From Hevea brasiliensis (taxonomy: Eukaryota; Streptophyta; Magnoliopsida; Malpighiales; Euphorbiaceae), in contig NC_079510.1 in NCBI RefSeq assembly GCF_030052815.1, positions 25,604,823 through 25,668,822 of the forward strand: a stretch of DNA of 64,000 bases, in the 5' to 3' direction. Under the pieces are notes generated by a model. That model did no database searches. It had not been told where the DNA came from and was given only the letters and a program-made list of their open reading frames with translations. The translations under genes and the position numbers were made by a program. Below are positions 35,613 to 47,797 of the stretch, one piece after another (the first letter of the stretch is position 1; each line of letters begins with the position of its first letter).

Positions 35613-38571
35613 TGTAACACCCCTATGTTCGGTAGTGCGTTCTACTGTCCCGGTGACCAGTGCTGTCCGGACAGCTAGGATGCCTAGAACCACACTTTAA
35701 TATGAGTGAGGAGACATAAAATAAGGAAATACAAGGAAAGAAAATACAAGAAAAACAAAGGAAAAATCATAGCAAAGAAATCTAACCAAGTTAAGCGAGC
35801 TGAAAACCCTAGCGATGGGTGACCGCACCGGGAAGTCACGGCGTGGACCGTTGACTAGCCCTGGACTGCGGGGAACCCTGGAAAACATTTTAGGACTTAA
35901 ATAGACCTTTGTTGAAGAATAAATATCATTAGAAATATCAAAGAAAAATTAAATAATTAGTACAAAGAAAAGTGAGAAATCGAAAAACAGACAAAATCCG
36001 GTATTACCGAAAAATCGAGAATGCAACCCGAACAGGGGCATTATGGTCATTTGACATCCCGAATTGTCTTTTGACCTAAATTTCAATTAAAAATAAATAA
36101 TATTACACTTAGAAAATAAAATGAAAAATTAGTTTAGTGGTACCTAAAGTAAATAGCAAAAATGAAGGGTTTAATGTGGAATAAGTGGAAATTCAACATA
36201 TTATATGATTTAAAGTAAGTAAGTGGACCACTAAGAATCATAAAATGAATTAAAAACAAGCATAAGTGGGCAGATTGCTCCACTAAAAGATCATCTTCAA
36301 CATTGAAACCTCCATTTGCCGTGAATGAAAAACTCCCCAAAATCCTCCATGGCCATTTTTCAATCAAGCTCCATGCACTCCTCCATTTCAACTCCAATCA
36401 CCTAGGGTTCTTCATTAAAGTTTGTCTACACATCACAAGGAAGAGTTTGATACCAAATTTAAGAAGTTTAAGCAAGGTTTAACAAGCTCCAACCATAAGG
36501 TAAGTTAGCATTTTTGAAGATTTCTTTGATAAACTTTGTATACATGTTATGGGTGTTGGTTTTGTGAAGGAAATTTTTAAGTTTGAAGAGTATTGAGATA
36601 TCCATTTTTGGGCAGCCATGTAATCATGTATTGATGAAGTAATTGTACATATATTTGATGAGAATTATGTTAGTTATGATGATTTAATAAACCTAGTGAA
36701 TTACTTCATATTTATATGGTGATTTTTGGCACTTGGATGGGAATTGATGAATTGTAGGACAATTTGGTGTTGAAGAAGATTTTTGATAGCTTGGGAACAC
36801 TTGAATAAATGTATGTATTCATGGAAGTGTTGGCAGAATATTGACATAGAAGGATTGATGGATATGTATATGAACTTGTTGTGTAAAGTATATGCAAAAA
36901 TTTGTAATGGTTAGGTGTGTATGTGATTGTACTTAGAACTTGTAAATTGAGTGTTAATTGGTGTATTGAGGATAATTGTAATCTGCCCAAAATGATGTTA
37001 ATGTAAAGGGGAATGTGTTTTTGGTAATGTACCAAAACAGATTTGGTAGGGAAGTAAACATATTGCAAGGTAAATGTGTGTAATTGATGTGTGTTAAGCA
37101 AAGTAACCAAGGGCAGTGTACATTTTAGCCAATAAGTTTAAATGTGTAACCTCAATTGGTATGAGACCAATTGGAGGTGGAACTAGGCACAAAATGTGCC
37201 AACTTTCATTGAGAAAACATACCAAAATTCTGCTTGCAAGGTGACCTAAGAAAATGACCAATTCGGATTAGGTGCAATTAGGACCTGAAAAATGACCAAT
37301 TGGGCAGCAGTGAGTGTTTAGGCCATAACTCACTCAAAACAGGTCCAATTGACCTGAAATTTTAACCATGAATAGTTTAGACCCATACCTACAAGTCTTA
37401 TGAAGACACCAAAGCCCAGAAATGACCATAAGCAAGTCAAAAAGCTTGCACAAGTTCTGGTCCAAAAACTGGCCGAACCAAAGTTGACCAAATTGACCTA
37501 AAAATGACCTAATTTGATACCATTTGACCAGCAATAGTATAATGACCATAACATGGTCTACTTAACTCGGATTGACCTAAAATTTTGCACCGCGGTCCAT
37601 AAGACATAGATCTACAAGTTTGTAGTTTTGACCAAAACCCGAAAACCGAGGGAACTAGGTCGTCCGGCTAGGTCAAACTAGTATCCCGGAATCCAGCAAG
37701 TTGCATTAAAATGCACTAAACAAGGAAACGAGTTTGGCAAAACGTACCAAACCTAAAACCCTATCGAGTGTGACATATTAATGACACTAAAACCTAATTT
37801 ACCTAGAAAACATCGAGGGTCGGTATATTAGGTGATTTAGCAAATAAAGGTATTCAGTGAATTGTTTAGCGAACATTATCGTTAGAGGCAAATTAATTGA
37901 GCATTGAAACACTTCAAATTGTGTTTCTCAGTTAACAAGGACTCAGGGAAAGGGAAGGAAACACTGAGTCCAGACCAGGAAGACAGTCATCAGAGGTTTG
38001 TGCACAATAACTATTTCTCTTGAATTTTTCAATTGAAATAAATATTGACTATTTGTATATTATTGTTTTAAATTGTGGAAATGTGTTTGAAGGACACTTA
38101 TTGATTGAAAAACATTGTGAATGGTTTGAAACTGTGAAAAATTGTTTGAATGATATTGATGGATACTTATTGATTGAAAAGCACTTTAAATGGTTTTTGT
38201 GGAAATTGAAGTGAATTACGAATTGTGTTGCCATTTTGTGAATGAAATTATAACTTTGGAAATTTATTGGATTCTTACGGATCATTTGAATAAAATGTTT
38301 GGAATTGTTTTGACTCACAATTGGCATGACACTGATACTATGTTCCTCCTCCATTAATGGGGTGAGTGTGATTATTCCTCCCTCTTTGACTTATCGATGC
38401 AGGGTGAGTATGATTATGTTCCTCCCTCTTTGACTTATCGATGCGAGGTGAGTGTGGATGAGTACTCATTATATAGCTAGCGTCCTCCCTCATTGATTTC
38501 GATTATTGGGGTGAGTGTGTCTTGTCGTGGTGTACAACACGGCATGTACGGAAAAATTGTGTCATGGCTTA

Positions 38572-38897
38572 AATTGTGATATTAATTGGCAACACTGTAT
38601 TCTTCAATTATTTGATCGAATTGTGATATTAATTGGCAACACTGTATTCTGCAGTTATTTGATCGAATTGTGATATTGATTGGCAACACGGTATTCTTCA
38701 GTTATTTGATCGAATTGTGTTATTGATTTGCAAAACGATATTATTCGATTATTTGATCGAATTGTGTTATTGATTTGCAAAACAATATTATTCGATTATT
38801 TGATCAAATTGTGATATTGATCGGCAACAACATGTTATTGATAATTTTATCAATTTGTGTTTGAATTGTCAATACGTTATTCTTAAACTATTTGACT
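38572..38897 (+). repeat. 47-bp minisatellite, seven units (5' LTR E)
   Basis: Seven imperfect 47-bp units beginning AATTGTGATATTAATTGGCA and ending TTATTTGATCG. The repeat is present in both LTRs of the element, so it predates the insertion. Confidence 0.9.
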
Positions 38898-39053
38898 AAA
38901 TTGTGTTATTATGAATTTTGATTATTTGTGAATTGGAGTTTAAATTCCTTATGACATTCATTGTCTTGAATTTAACTATGGTTTTACGTATCCACTATTT
39001 ATATGGTTTATGAATTGTGATTTAAAATTGTATTTGGTTAATGTTGTGCACCA

Positions 39054-39094
39054 CTGAGACATTGTCTCAGCGATAGCTTTTCATTCTTTATCGC
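39054..39094 (+). other. Twin-hairpin motif, 5' LTR E
   Basis: CTGAGAC/GTCTCAG (39054-39060/39064-39070) and GCGATA/TATCGC (39070-39075/39089-39094). The 3' LTR copy near 45614-45650 has lost the AGC between the stems. Confidence 0.6.
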
Positions 39095-39699
39095 AGTGAA
39101 GACAGACAGTGAGTAGCGAGACTAATTTGCATATACATCCAATGAGGATTACAGTATAATGAGTATACCAGTATTTTGCATTTTGTACTGTAATGTATGA
39201 CACTGTATGTACATTTTGTTTTTAGTTTTGAGCAGTTGTAAATTCAAATTGTACCTTGAAGTTGTAAATTAATTATGAGCTATTTGACTTGTAAAAATTG
39301 TATTATATTTCCTTATCTCAGACTTTGAAAAAATTTCTATGGAATTGAGTTGATAAATTGTTGTGTTGAGAAATGTATTGGAGTTGAGATTTGGATAATT
39401 TTTGAAGTGCTTTTTACATGTATTCTGAAGAACTGTTTTGTCCAAAATACAGATGGCACTCTGCCAAAATTTTTACAGAAATTCCAAATAAATCAAATGA
39501 GTTAGTTGTTTCACTTCAGTTCACAAAAGTTTTTAACACCTGTAAATAGTGCTCACCACTGTAAAAGAAGTAAGAAAAGTTTTTAAAATCCCTTGTAGTG
39601 TATTTAATGGATTATCGGAAGCGGAGTTGGTAATTCATTAGGTATCTTCTTGAGGATCATGTTATGCCTTACAGAGGGGTAGGGTGTGACATGTTTTGG

Positions 39700-39712
39700 T
39701 GGTATCAGAGCA
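39700..39712 (+). other. Primer-binding site, family E
   Basis: TGGTATCAGAGCA, the canonical initiator tRNA-Met complement, eight bases after the LTR end. Confidence 0.85.
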
Positions 39713-39880
39713 AAGTTTTTAAATTTTGTTTTCACATGTTATTTGAATATTCTTTCTTCACAGTACAACTGCTCAATATCATTGTTTGATACATACAGTA
39801 CATTACATTATAAATATGCACTAACGAGAGGAAATCTCCTTGTATTATTGTTCAGGAGATCTAAAATCCTCGCATTGACT

Positions 39881-40950
39881 ATGGAAGAGGGTGATCATTC
39901 AGTCGATCAATCTATTGAGGCTGAGGTGCAAGGGATGCTGACCCTACATAATGTCGGTGGTTCAATGGCACCCACTTGATACCTCGGTTCTACTGCTCGA
40001 TTCGCTCGTGACGGGCGCAATGTTCCAACAAATGGTGTAATGCTCCTACTCAAGTCCCAATCTGAGACACGATGGTACAACCACGGTCTTACGCAGCGAT
40101 ATGACAAATTGATGAAATATGGGGCTCTGAGTTCAAGGGGACAGTAGATCCTTTAGAGGCGAGCAGTGGTTAGAAAGGATGGATAGGGTATTCAAGAAAG
40201 CGCCTTTGCAGGAGCTTTGATTTGAATACTCGGTATCTTTGCTCTGAGGGGATGCTTATGGTAGTGGAAAACCATTCGCCACGATGCAGTAGAACTGCGG
40301 TGCTAACATGGAATGACTTCCTCGGGAATTCGGGCAAAAATATGTCCCGATGCTTATGTAGACCGGAAGTCGTAAGAGTTCCTAAGTCCAAACAGGAGCG
40401 GTCGGTGGTGAATATGAAAGGGAATTTTTCCGCTTTGAGCCATTATGCAAGAAGTCTACTTTCTACCGGTAGGGAGAGATGTAAGAGGTTTGAAACCGGC
40501 TTGAAGCCTAGTATCAGTTACAAGTGGTCGGATTCAAACATAACAACTTCTCTGAACTTATTTCTCAAGCACTAGAATTAGAAAGAATTGAATCAAGCGG
40601 CTCTTGAGAAAAGAAATCGGAGAAGGCAGAAAAAGAGGAAAGTCGTGAGACGAGTTCTAGTGGTCCCTCTTGGAAAGAGGAAAAACTTTGGGGATACGAG
40701 AGATAGTAAGAAGTCCAGGTAGAGATAGATCTTTTGGACAGAATCCACCTCGATCCGATCCGCAAACTCAACATAAACCCAGGAATGCGCTGTCAGATCG
40801 ACTTGGTGAAACTTGTGGTAAACCACATAGTGGTGAATGTTATAGAGCTGTAGGAGCATGTTTTAAGCGTGGAGGCGGCCATTTTGCTAGGGATTGTGTA
40901 AATCCAGGTCGTTCTGGATCATTTACTACACCAAAGGGATCAACCTAAGT
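39881..40950 (+). pseudogene. Gag of family E element, frameshifted
   Basis: It starts MEEGDHSVDQSIEAEVQG. Pieces of a Ty3/gypsy capsid follow in different frames: FKGTVDPLEA, VLTWNDFLGNSGKN, NFSALSHYARSL, STGRERCKRFETGLKPSISY, LISQALELERIES. A zinc knuckle, CFKRGGGHFARDC, has its second Cys changed to Arg. There are frameshifts every 50-200 bp, so no full capsid can be made. It is a different lineage from the MDP(S/M)SQ gags of the other two elements. The damage contrasts with the near-identical LTRs. Confidence 0.85.
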
Positions 40951-42158
40951 TTCTACCCCAAATAGTTCACCATCAGTTAGTAGAGGCAGAGGTAGAGGTA
41001 AGGGCAGTACACCTAGAAGTCAAAATCGTGAATCACCCGAACAAGGTGATGCTTCACTGGAATATACGCTATCTGTGAGAGAGAAGAGGCTTAGACTTTT
41101 GACATTATTCTGGTACCTTCTCAATTAGCAACTAAGATATATATATGTATTGTTTGACACAGGTTTGCATACTTTTATGTTAGTGTTAGAACTACATGTT
41201 CTTTGTTATTCCTTTCTGAGGAATAAATTTTGATGCATTAGTGATTAGTCCTTAAGATAAGGATTGTGATAATAAGTGAAATTAGTTTTGAAAGAGTTTA
41301 TCGATGAAAAGTATTTTCTAACACACCATAAATTATAAAGCTAATTATTGAGCCTACTTAATGTAAGGCAAGAGGGCGTAAAGTAAGATGCGATAATGGA
41401 GTTGCTCTTGATAAGGGCAAGGAGGTTACTGTTAGAAATTGCTAATGGATATTGTAATCAGAATAAGATTCGAATATCAGTGAATTCAAAAAGGATAAAA
41501 GATAGGAAAATTTGATCTATTGGGATGTATCGTAGTAACTATGCAATGTTCTTGATGTTTATACTGTAAGCTGCAGATTACAGTACTGACTTGAGATTAT
41601 TGTGTAGAGCTACGTACTACCCGATAGTATACCTAGCTAAGAATAGTTACCAACGGCATCTGTTTTGGTATAGTTATGCCAGGACAGAATTTAATTGTTA
41701 GAAATAAGTTTGAAAATCCTACTTAGGGATCTAAAACTTAAAAGTTAGAATATCGAAAGGTTATAGTTCAGTACCAAAAAGAAGTAAATTATAGAATATT
41801 GACAGATAAAAAGAGTTATGGAAGTAGAGATTTGAACAGTTGATTCATATATAACAAAGAAATATTACGAATGTGAGGAAGACTATGGACTAGAATGGTC
41901 AGAGGACCAATGACTAATGAATGATTCTAACATGACCTCAAGGGTCATTCAAGAAGGAACGTGAACCGAAATATTAGACAACACAATAGAAAGAGGAGAT
42001 TAGTATTATACAAACAAATTAAACGTTGTATTAGATTGTTAAAAGTCTTATACAAATTTGAGGAAAAGAAGATTATACGATCATATAGAAAGGAGAAAAT
42101 AAATGTATGACTATTGTAAGATAGCTATTGGGTAAAATTTCGTGGACAAAATTTATTT
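40951..42158 (+). pseudogene. Protease trace and decayed interior, family E
   Basis: Near 41150 LFDTGLHTFML recalls the LFDTGSTHSF protease motif, and DALVISP follows. From 41250 to 42158 I recognise no RT, RNase H or integrase motif. The remainder appears to be scrambled or strongly decayed DNA. Confidence 0.55.
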
Positions 42159-42172
42159 AAGGGGGGGAGAAT
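42159..42172 (+). other. Polypurine tract, family E
   Basis: AAGGGGGGGAGAAT directly precedes the 3' LTR at 42173. Confidence 0.85.
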
Positions 42173-45100
42173 TGTAGCACCCCTATGTTCGGTAGTGCGT
42201 TCTGCTGTCCCGGTGACCAGTGCTGTCCGGACAGCTAGGATGCCTAGAACCACACTTTAATATGAGTGAGGAGACATAAAATAATGAAATACAAGAAAAG
42301 AAAATACAAGAAAAACAAAGGAAAAATCATAGCAAAGAAATGTAACCAAGTTAAGCAAGCCGGAAACCCTAGCGATGGGTGACCGCACCGGGAAGTCACG
42401 GCGAGGACCCTTGACTAATACTGGATCATGGAACCCTGGAAAACATTTTAGGACTTAAATAGACCCTTGTTGAAGAATAAATATCATTAGAAATATCAAA
42501 GAAAAATTAAATAATTAGTACAAAGAAAAGTGAGAAATCGAAAAACAGACAAAACCCGGTATTACCGAAAAATCGGGAATGCAACCCGAACAGGGGTATT
42601 ATGGTCATTTGACATCCCGAATTGTCTTTTGACCTAAATGTCCATTAAAAATAAATAATATTACACTTAGAAAATAAAATGAAAAATTAGTTTAGTGGTA
42701 CCTAAAGTAAATAGCAAAAATGAAGGGTTTAATGTGGAATAAGTGGAAATTCAACATATTATATGATTTAAAGTAAGTAAGTGGACCACTAAGAATCATA
42801 AAATGAATTAAAAATAAGCATAAGTGGGCAGATTGCTCCACCAAAAGATCATCTTCAACATTGAAACCTCCATTTGCCGTGAATGAAAAACTCCCCAAAA
42901 TCCTCCATGGCCATTTTTCAATCAAGCTCCATGCACTCCTCCATTTCAACTCCAATCACCTAGGGTTCTTCATTAAAGTTTGTCTACACATCACAAGGAA
43001 GAGTTTGATACCAAATTTAAGAAGTTTAAGCAAGGTTTAACAAGCTCCAACCATAAGGTAAGTTAGCATTTTTGAAGATTTCTTTGATAAACTTTGTATA
43101 CATGTTATGGGTGTTGGTTTTGTGAAGGAAATTTTTAAGTTTGAAGAGTATTGAGATATCCATTTTTGGGCAGCCATGTAATCATGTATTGATGAAGTAA
43201 TTGTACATATATTTGATGAGAATTATGTTAGTTATGATGATTTAATAAACCTAGTGAATTACTTCATATTTATATGGTGATTTTTGGCACTTGGATGGGA
43301 ATTGATGAATTGTAGGACAATTTGGTGTTGAAGAAGATTTTCGGTAGCTTGGGGACACTTGAATAAATGTATGTATTCATGGAAGTGTTGGCAGAATATT
43401 GACATAGAAGGATTGATGGATATGTATATGAACTTGTTGTGTAAAGTATATGCAAAAATTTGTAATGGTTAGGTGTGTATGTGATTGTACTTAGAACTTG
43501 TAAATTGAGTGTTAATTGGTGTATTGAGGATAATTGTAATCTGCCCAAAATGATGTTAATGTAAAGGGGAATGTGTTTTTGGTAATGTACCAAAACAGAT
43601 TTGGTAGGGAAGTAAACATATTGCAAGGTAAATGTGTGTAATTGATGTGTGTTAAGCAAAGTAACCAAGGGCAGTGTACATTTTAGCCAATAAGTTTAAA
43701 TGTGTAACCTCAATTGGTATGAGACCAATTGGAGGTGGAACTAGGCACAAAATGTGCCAACTTTCATTAAGAAAACATACCAAAATTCTGCTTGCAAGGT
43801 GACCTAAGAAAATGACCAATTCGGATTAGGTGCAATTAGGACCTGAAAAATAACCAATTGGGCAGCAGTGAGTGTTTAGGCCATAACTCACTCAAAACAG
43901 GTCCAATTGACCTGAAATTTTAACCATGAATAGTTTAGACCCATACCTACAAGTCTTATGAAGACACCAAAGCCCAAAAATGACCATAAGCAAGTCAAAA
44001 ATCTTGCACAAGTTCGGGTCCAAAAACTGGCCGAACCAAAGTTGACCAAATTGACCTAAAAATGACCTAATTTGATACCATTTGACCAGCAATAGTATAA
44101 TGACCATAACTTGGTCTACTTAACTCGGATTGACCTAAAATTTTGCACCGCAGTCCATAAGACATAGATCTACAAGTTTGTAGTTTTGACCAAAACCCGA
44201 AAACCGAGGGAACTAGGTCGTCCGGCTAGGTCAAACTAGTATCCCGGAATCCAGCAAGTTGCATTAAAATGCACTAAACAAGGAAACGAGTTTGGCAAAA
44301 CGTACCAAACCTAAAACCCTATCGAGTGTGACATATTAATGACACTAAAACCTAATTTACCTAGAAAACATCGAGGGTCGGTATATTAGGTGATTTAGCA
44401 AATAAAGGTATTCAGTGAATTGTTTAGCGAACATTATCGTTAGAGGCAAATTAATTGAGCATTGAAACACTTCAAATTGTGTTTCTCAGTTAACAAGGAC
44501 TCAGGGAAAGGGAAGGAAACACTGAGTCCAGACCAGGAAGACAGTCATCAGAGGTTTGTGCACAATAACTATTTCTCTTGAATTTTTCAATTGAAATAAA
44601 TATTGACTATTTGTATATTATTGTTTTAAATTGTGGAAATGTGTTTGAAGGACACTTATTGATTGAAAAACATTGTGAATGGTTTGAAACTGTGAAAAAT
44701 TGTTTGAATGATATTGATGGATACTTATTGATTGAAAAGCACTGTAAATGGTTTTTGTTGAAATTGAAGTGAATTACGAATTGTGTTGCCATTTTGTGAA
44801 TGAAATTATAACTTTGGAAATTTATTGGATTCTTACGGATCATTTGAATAAAATGTTTGGAATTGTTTTGACTCACAATTGGCATGACACTGATACTATG
44901 TTCCTCCTCCATTAATGGGGTGAGTGTGATTATTCCTCCCTCTTTGACTTATCAGTCTGGGGTGAGTATGATTATGTTCCTCCCTCTTTGACTTATCAGT
45001 CTGAGGTGAGTGTGGATGAGTACTCATTATATAGCTAGCTTCCTCCCTCATTGATTTCGATTATTAGGGTGAGTGTGTCTTGTCGTGGTGTACAACACGG

Positions 45101-46241
45101 CATGTACGGAAAAATTGTGTCATGGCTTAAATTGTGATATTAATTGGCAACACTGTATTCTTCAATTATTTGATCGAATTGTGATATTAATTGGCAACAC
45201 TGTATTCTGCAGTTATTTGATCGAATTGTGATATTGATTGGCAACACGGTATTCTTCAGTTATTTGATCGAATTGTGTTATTGATTTGCAAAACGATATT
45301 ATTAAGTTATTTGATCGAATTGTGTTATTGATTTGCAAAACAATATTATTCAGTTATTTGATCAAATTGTGATATTGATCGGCAACACTGTGTTATTCAG
45401 TAATTTGATCAAATTGTGTATGAATTGGCAATACGGTATTCTTAAACTATTTGACTAAATTGTGTTATTATGAATTTTGATAATTTGTGAATTGGAGTTT
45501 AAATTCCTTATGACATTCATTGTCTTGAATTTAACTATGGTTTTACGTATCCACTATTTATATGGTTTATGAATTGTGATTTAAAGTTGTATTTAGTTAA
45601 TGTTGTGCACCACTGAGACATTGTCTCGATAGCTTTCATTCATTGTCGCAGTAGACAGATGCAGGCAGACTAGGCCGCATATACATCCAATGAGGGATTA
45701 CAGTATAATGAGTATACCAAGATTTTGCATTTTGTAATCAGAATGTATGACCTTTGTATGTACATTTTGTTTTTGGTTTTGAGCAGTTGTAAATTCAAAT
45801 TGTACCTTGAAGTTGTAAATTAATTATGAGCTATTTGACTTGTAAAAATTGTATTATATTTCCTTATCTCAGACTTTGAAAAAATTTCTATGGAATTGAG
45901 TTGATAAATTGTTGTGTTGAGAAATGTATTGGAGTTGAGATTTGGAAAATTTTTGAAGTGCTTTTTACAGGTCTTCTGAAGAACTGTTTTGTCCAAAATA
46001 CAGATGGCACTCTGCCAAAATTTTTACAGAAATTCCAAATAAATCAAACGAGTTAGTTGTTTCACTTCAGTTCACAAAAGTTTTTAACACCTGTAAATAG
46101 TGCTCACCACTGTAAAAGAAGTAAGAAAAGTTTTTAAAATCCCTTGTAGTGTATTTAATGGATTATCAGTAGACGGAGTTGGTAATTCATTAGGTATACT
46201 ACGGGATCATGTTATGCCTTACAGAGGGGTAGGGTGTGACA
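42173..46241 (+). repeat. 3' LTR, family E, 4069 bp
   Basis: TGTAGCACCCC ... GGGTAGGGTGTGACA. It repeats 35613-39691 with scattered changes. Differences cluster around CAGT (here) versus CGAT (5' copy), for example near 44953 and 45309-45360 against 38393 and 38740. Minisatellite at 45129-45457. Not a gene region. Confidence 0.95.
45129..45457 (+). repeat. 47-bp minisatellite, seven units (3' LTR E)
   Basis: Same array as 38572-38897; 329 bp is seven times 47. Confidence 0.9.
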
Positions 46242-46246
46242 GTATT

Positions 46247-46832
46247 TTAATAAACCTAATATTTATTCATTTAATATTTATTCATTCATTAGGTTTAATT
46301 ACAAATCTTAATTAGATTAGGTAGAAAACATAATTTTTTTTTTCTTTCCTTGATTTCGGGAGAACATGTTCCCAAAAGAATTATTCTTTCTAACACGTTC
46401 TCTTAATCATGTTGAACTTTTATGGTCTAATTAAATTTGGGCCAAAATTTTAATTTAGTAATTAATTAATTAATTAATTTTAAGTATCTTCCATCACAAA
46501 CATGTTTTCACATAGTTTGAAATTCATGGCTAAAACAATTAAGCCACTTTGATATATAATTTTTTTGTTGTTTCTTTTAATTTCTTTCTTTTGAAAAAAT
46601 ATGATCTTAAACTTAAATCTCTTTATAACACAATTTTTCATCATGTTAATAATCCCCATGCCCAAAACTTAATTGGGTCAAATTTTAATAATATTATTTT
46701 AATTATTTTAATCATTAACATTAAGTATAAAACTTTCACGATCTATACCCATATCTAATAACAAGTAAGATCTTTAATATTATGTTCATTATCATAAATT
46801 TAATGAAAAAATTTAATTGTTCAAAACCTAGA
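46247..46832. other. AT-rich, no gene seen; (ATTA)n at about 46460-46480
   Basis: It continues the DNA left of 35608, that is, the pre-insertion site of the family E element. The open frames here have no recognisable family. Confidence 0.5.
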
Positions 46833-46844
46833 GCTCTGATACCA
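46833..46844 (-). other. Isolated primer-binding-site-like sequence
   Basis: Minus-strand TGGTATCAGAGC followed by TCTAGGTTTTGAACA, as just inside copia elements. An LTR would lie at 46845-46980 (plus strand). It may belong to the copia remnant whose gag start is at 35140, or to a separate element. LTR ends are not defined. Confidence 0.4.
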
Positions 46845-47129
46845 CATATAAAAATAAATCTTAATAGATCATAACAATCATAAACATAATGTGAATCATA
46901 AATGTAAGATTCATCTATCACCTTAATAATGGATCTTGAACACGCATGTTGAACCATTATACTTTAGAACTTATGTATGTTAAGGTTCAAATTATGAACT
47001 ATTTTTATATTAAGGATATTTATGTATAGATGGAAAGACTAAGGTGTAATGGTTTGAAGTATGCTGATGGTGAGATACAATAATGCATGTATGTTTTACA
47101 GGTTTTAAGCTTGCTACGGGTTCCGATAG

Positions 47130-47797
47130 CCTTAAGTTGACCAAATCCCTAGTGCTAGTAATGGCCTCTTGTTTGGGTCGTTTCATTTGGCCAATAAAGT
47201 CCTTGTTAGAAAGCCTTTTTTGCAATTGTTCTGGCACCTTCATAGCTACCACAAATTCCTACATGGATCTCTTTCAAAGTTTGGATTCCCTCCTTAGGAG
47301 TGATGGATTTAAGGCAAGTTTATAAGTATGACCTGCGATAGAGCCAACTGTTAATAATGCCATATCCTAATGCTTTTTTAATGATTTTACTTGCCTCAAT
47401 GGGATCTTGGGGAAGAGTTCCCTCAGTTAATTAAAAAAATAAAGGGCTAATCCATGTTTCGCCAATATCAATGGGAAAGGCTTCTTCGTGGTCCACTATC
47501 AGGCATTTGATTTCTTCGAAGGGGATTGAGTGAGTTAAGTGTTGCTCGCCATCTACTGCAAGTTTGGCTAGACTATCTGCTTCAATGTTCTCCTCTCTAA
47601 GGATTTGAACAATTTCGACTTCCTCTCCTTTAACCCATATATCAACTAAGAACTTAAGCATTTGGATTTCGTACTTGCTCAAATTTTGGTCTTTCACATG
47701 GAAATTACCCTGGCATTGATTAACAACAAGCTATGAGTCACAATTTATAGTTACATGTGTTGCCCATAACTCCTTTAGAATTCACAGTGACATGAGT
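47130..47797 (-). pseudogene. Tat-like gypsy RNase H (C-terminal) and integrase zinc domain
   Basis: On the minus strand, LVVNQCQGNFHVKDQNLSKY, VEIVQILREENIEADSLAKL and AVDGEQH (47431-47740) match the RNase H end of Tat/Athila-type Ty3/gypsy elements. Further on, LKEIHVGICGSYEGARTIAK and QGLYWPNE (about 47170-47330) form the integrase H2C2 region. The rest of integrase is absent or unreadable. The N-terminal half of RNase H lies across the solo LTR at 51462-51620. Stops are present, so it is a dead copy. Confidence 0.8.

Larger units (their letters stand above)
35613..39691 (+). repeat. 5' LTR, family E, 4079 bp
   Basis: TGTAACACCCCTATGTTCGG ... GGGTAGGGTGTGACA. It carries the CCCGGTGACCAGTGCTGTCC block (35649-), the GCGATGGGTGACCGCACCGG block, 'cataactcactc' and 'cataacatgg' modules at about 37324 and 37545, a 47-bp minisatellite (38572-38897) and a twin hairpin (39054-39094). 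The frames at 36134-36397, 36712-37110 and 38049-38354 recur in the other LTR and are not genes. Confidence 0.95.
35613..46241 (+). mobile_element. Full-length LTR element, family E (10.6 kb), non-autonomous
   Basis: Two LTRs of about 4.07 kb (35613-39691 and 42173-46241), nearly identical by eye, flank a 2.48-kb interior. The duplication gtatt is at 35608-35612 and 46242-46246. A canonical primer site is at 39700 and a purine tract at about 42159-42172. The interior holds only a frameshifted gag and a protease trace; RT, RNase H and integrase are absent. The close LTR match shows a recent insertion, so proteins must have come from elsewhere. It is the youngest-looking element of the window. 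Confidence 0.93.

Noticed and set aside
36712..37110. 132-codon minus-strand open frame, repeated at 43270-43668
   Set aside because: It is duplicated only because both copies lie in the LTRs of the family E element. The composition is low-complexity and no family is recognised.
38049..38354. 101-codon minus-strand frame, repeated at 44607-44912
   Set aside because: It also lies in the two LTRs and overlaps repeat-like 'ttattgattgaaaaac' sequence; not a gene.
46480..46665. 61-codon minus frame as copia gag start
   Set aside because: It lies near a primer-like site, but no gag motif is visible in it.
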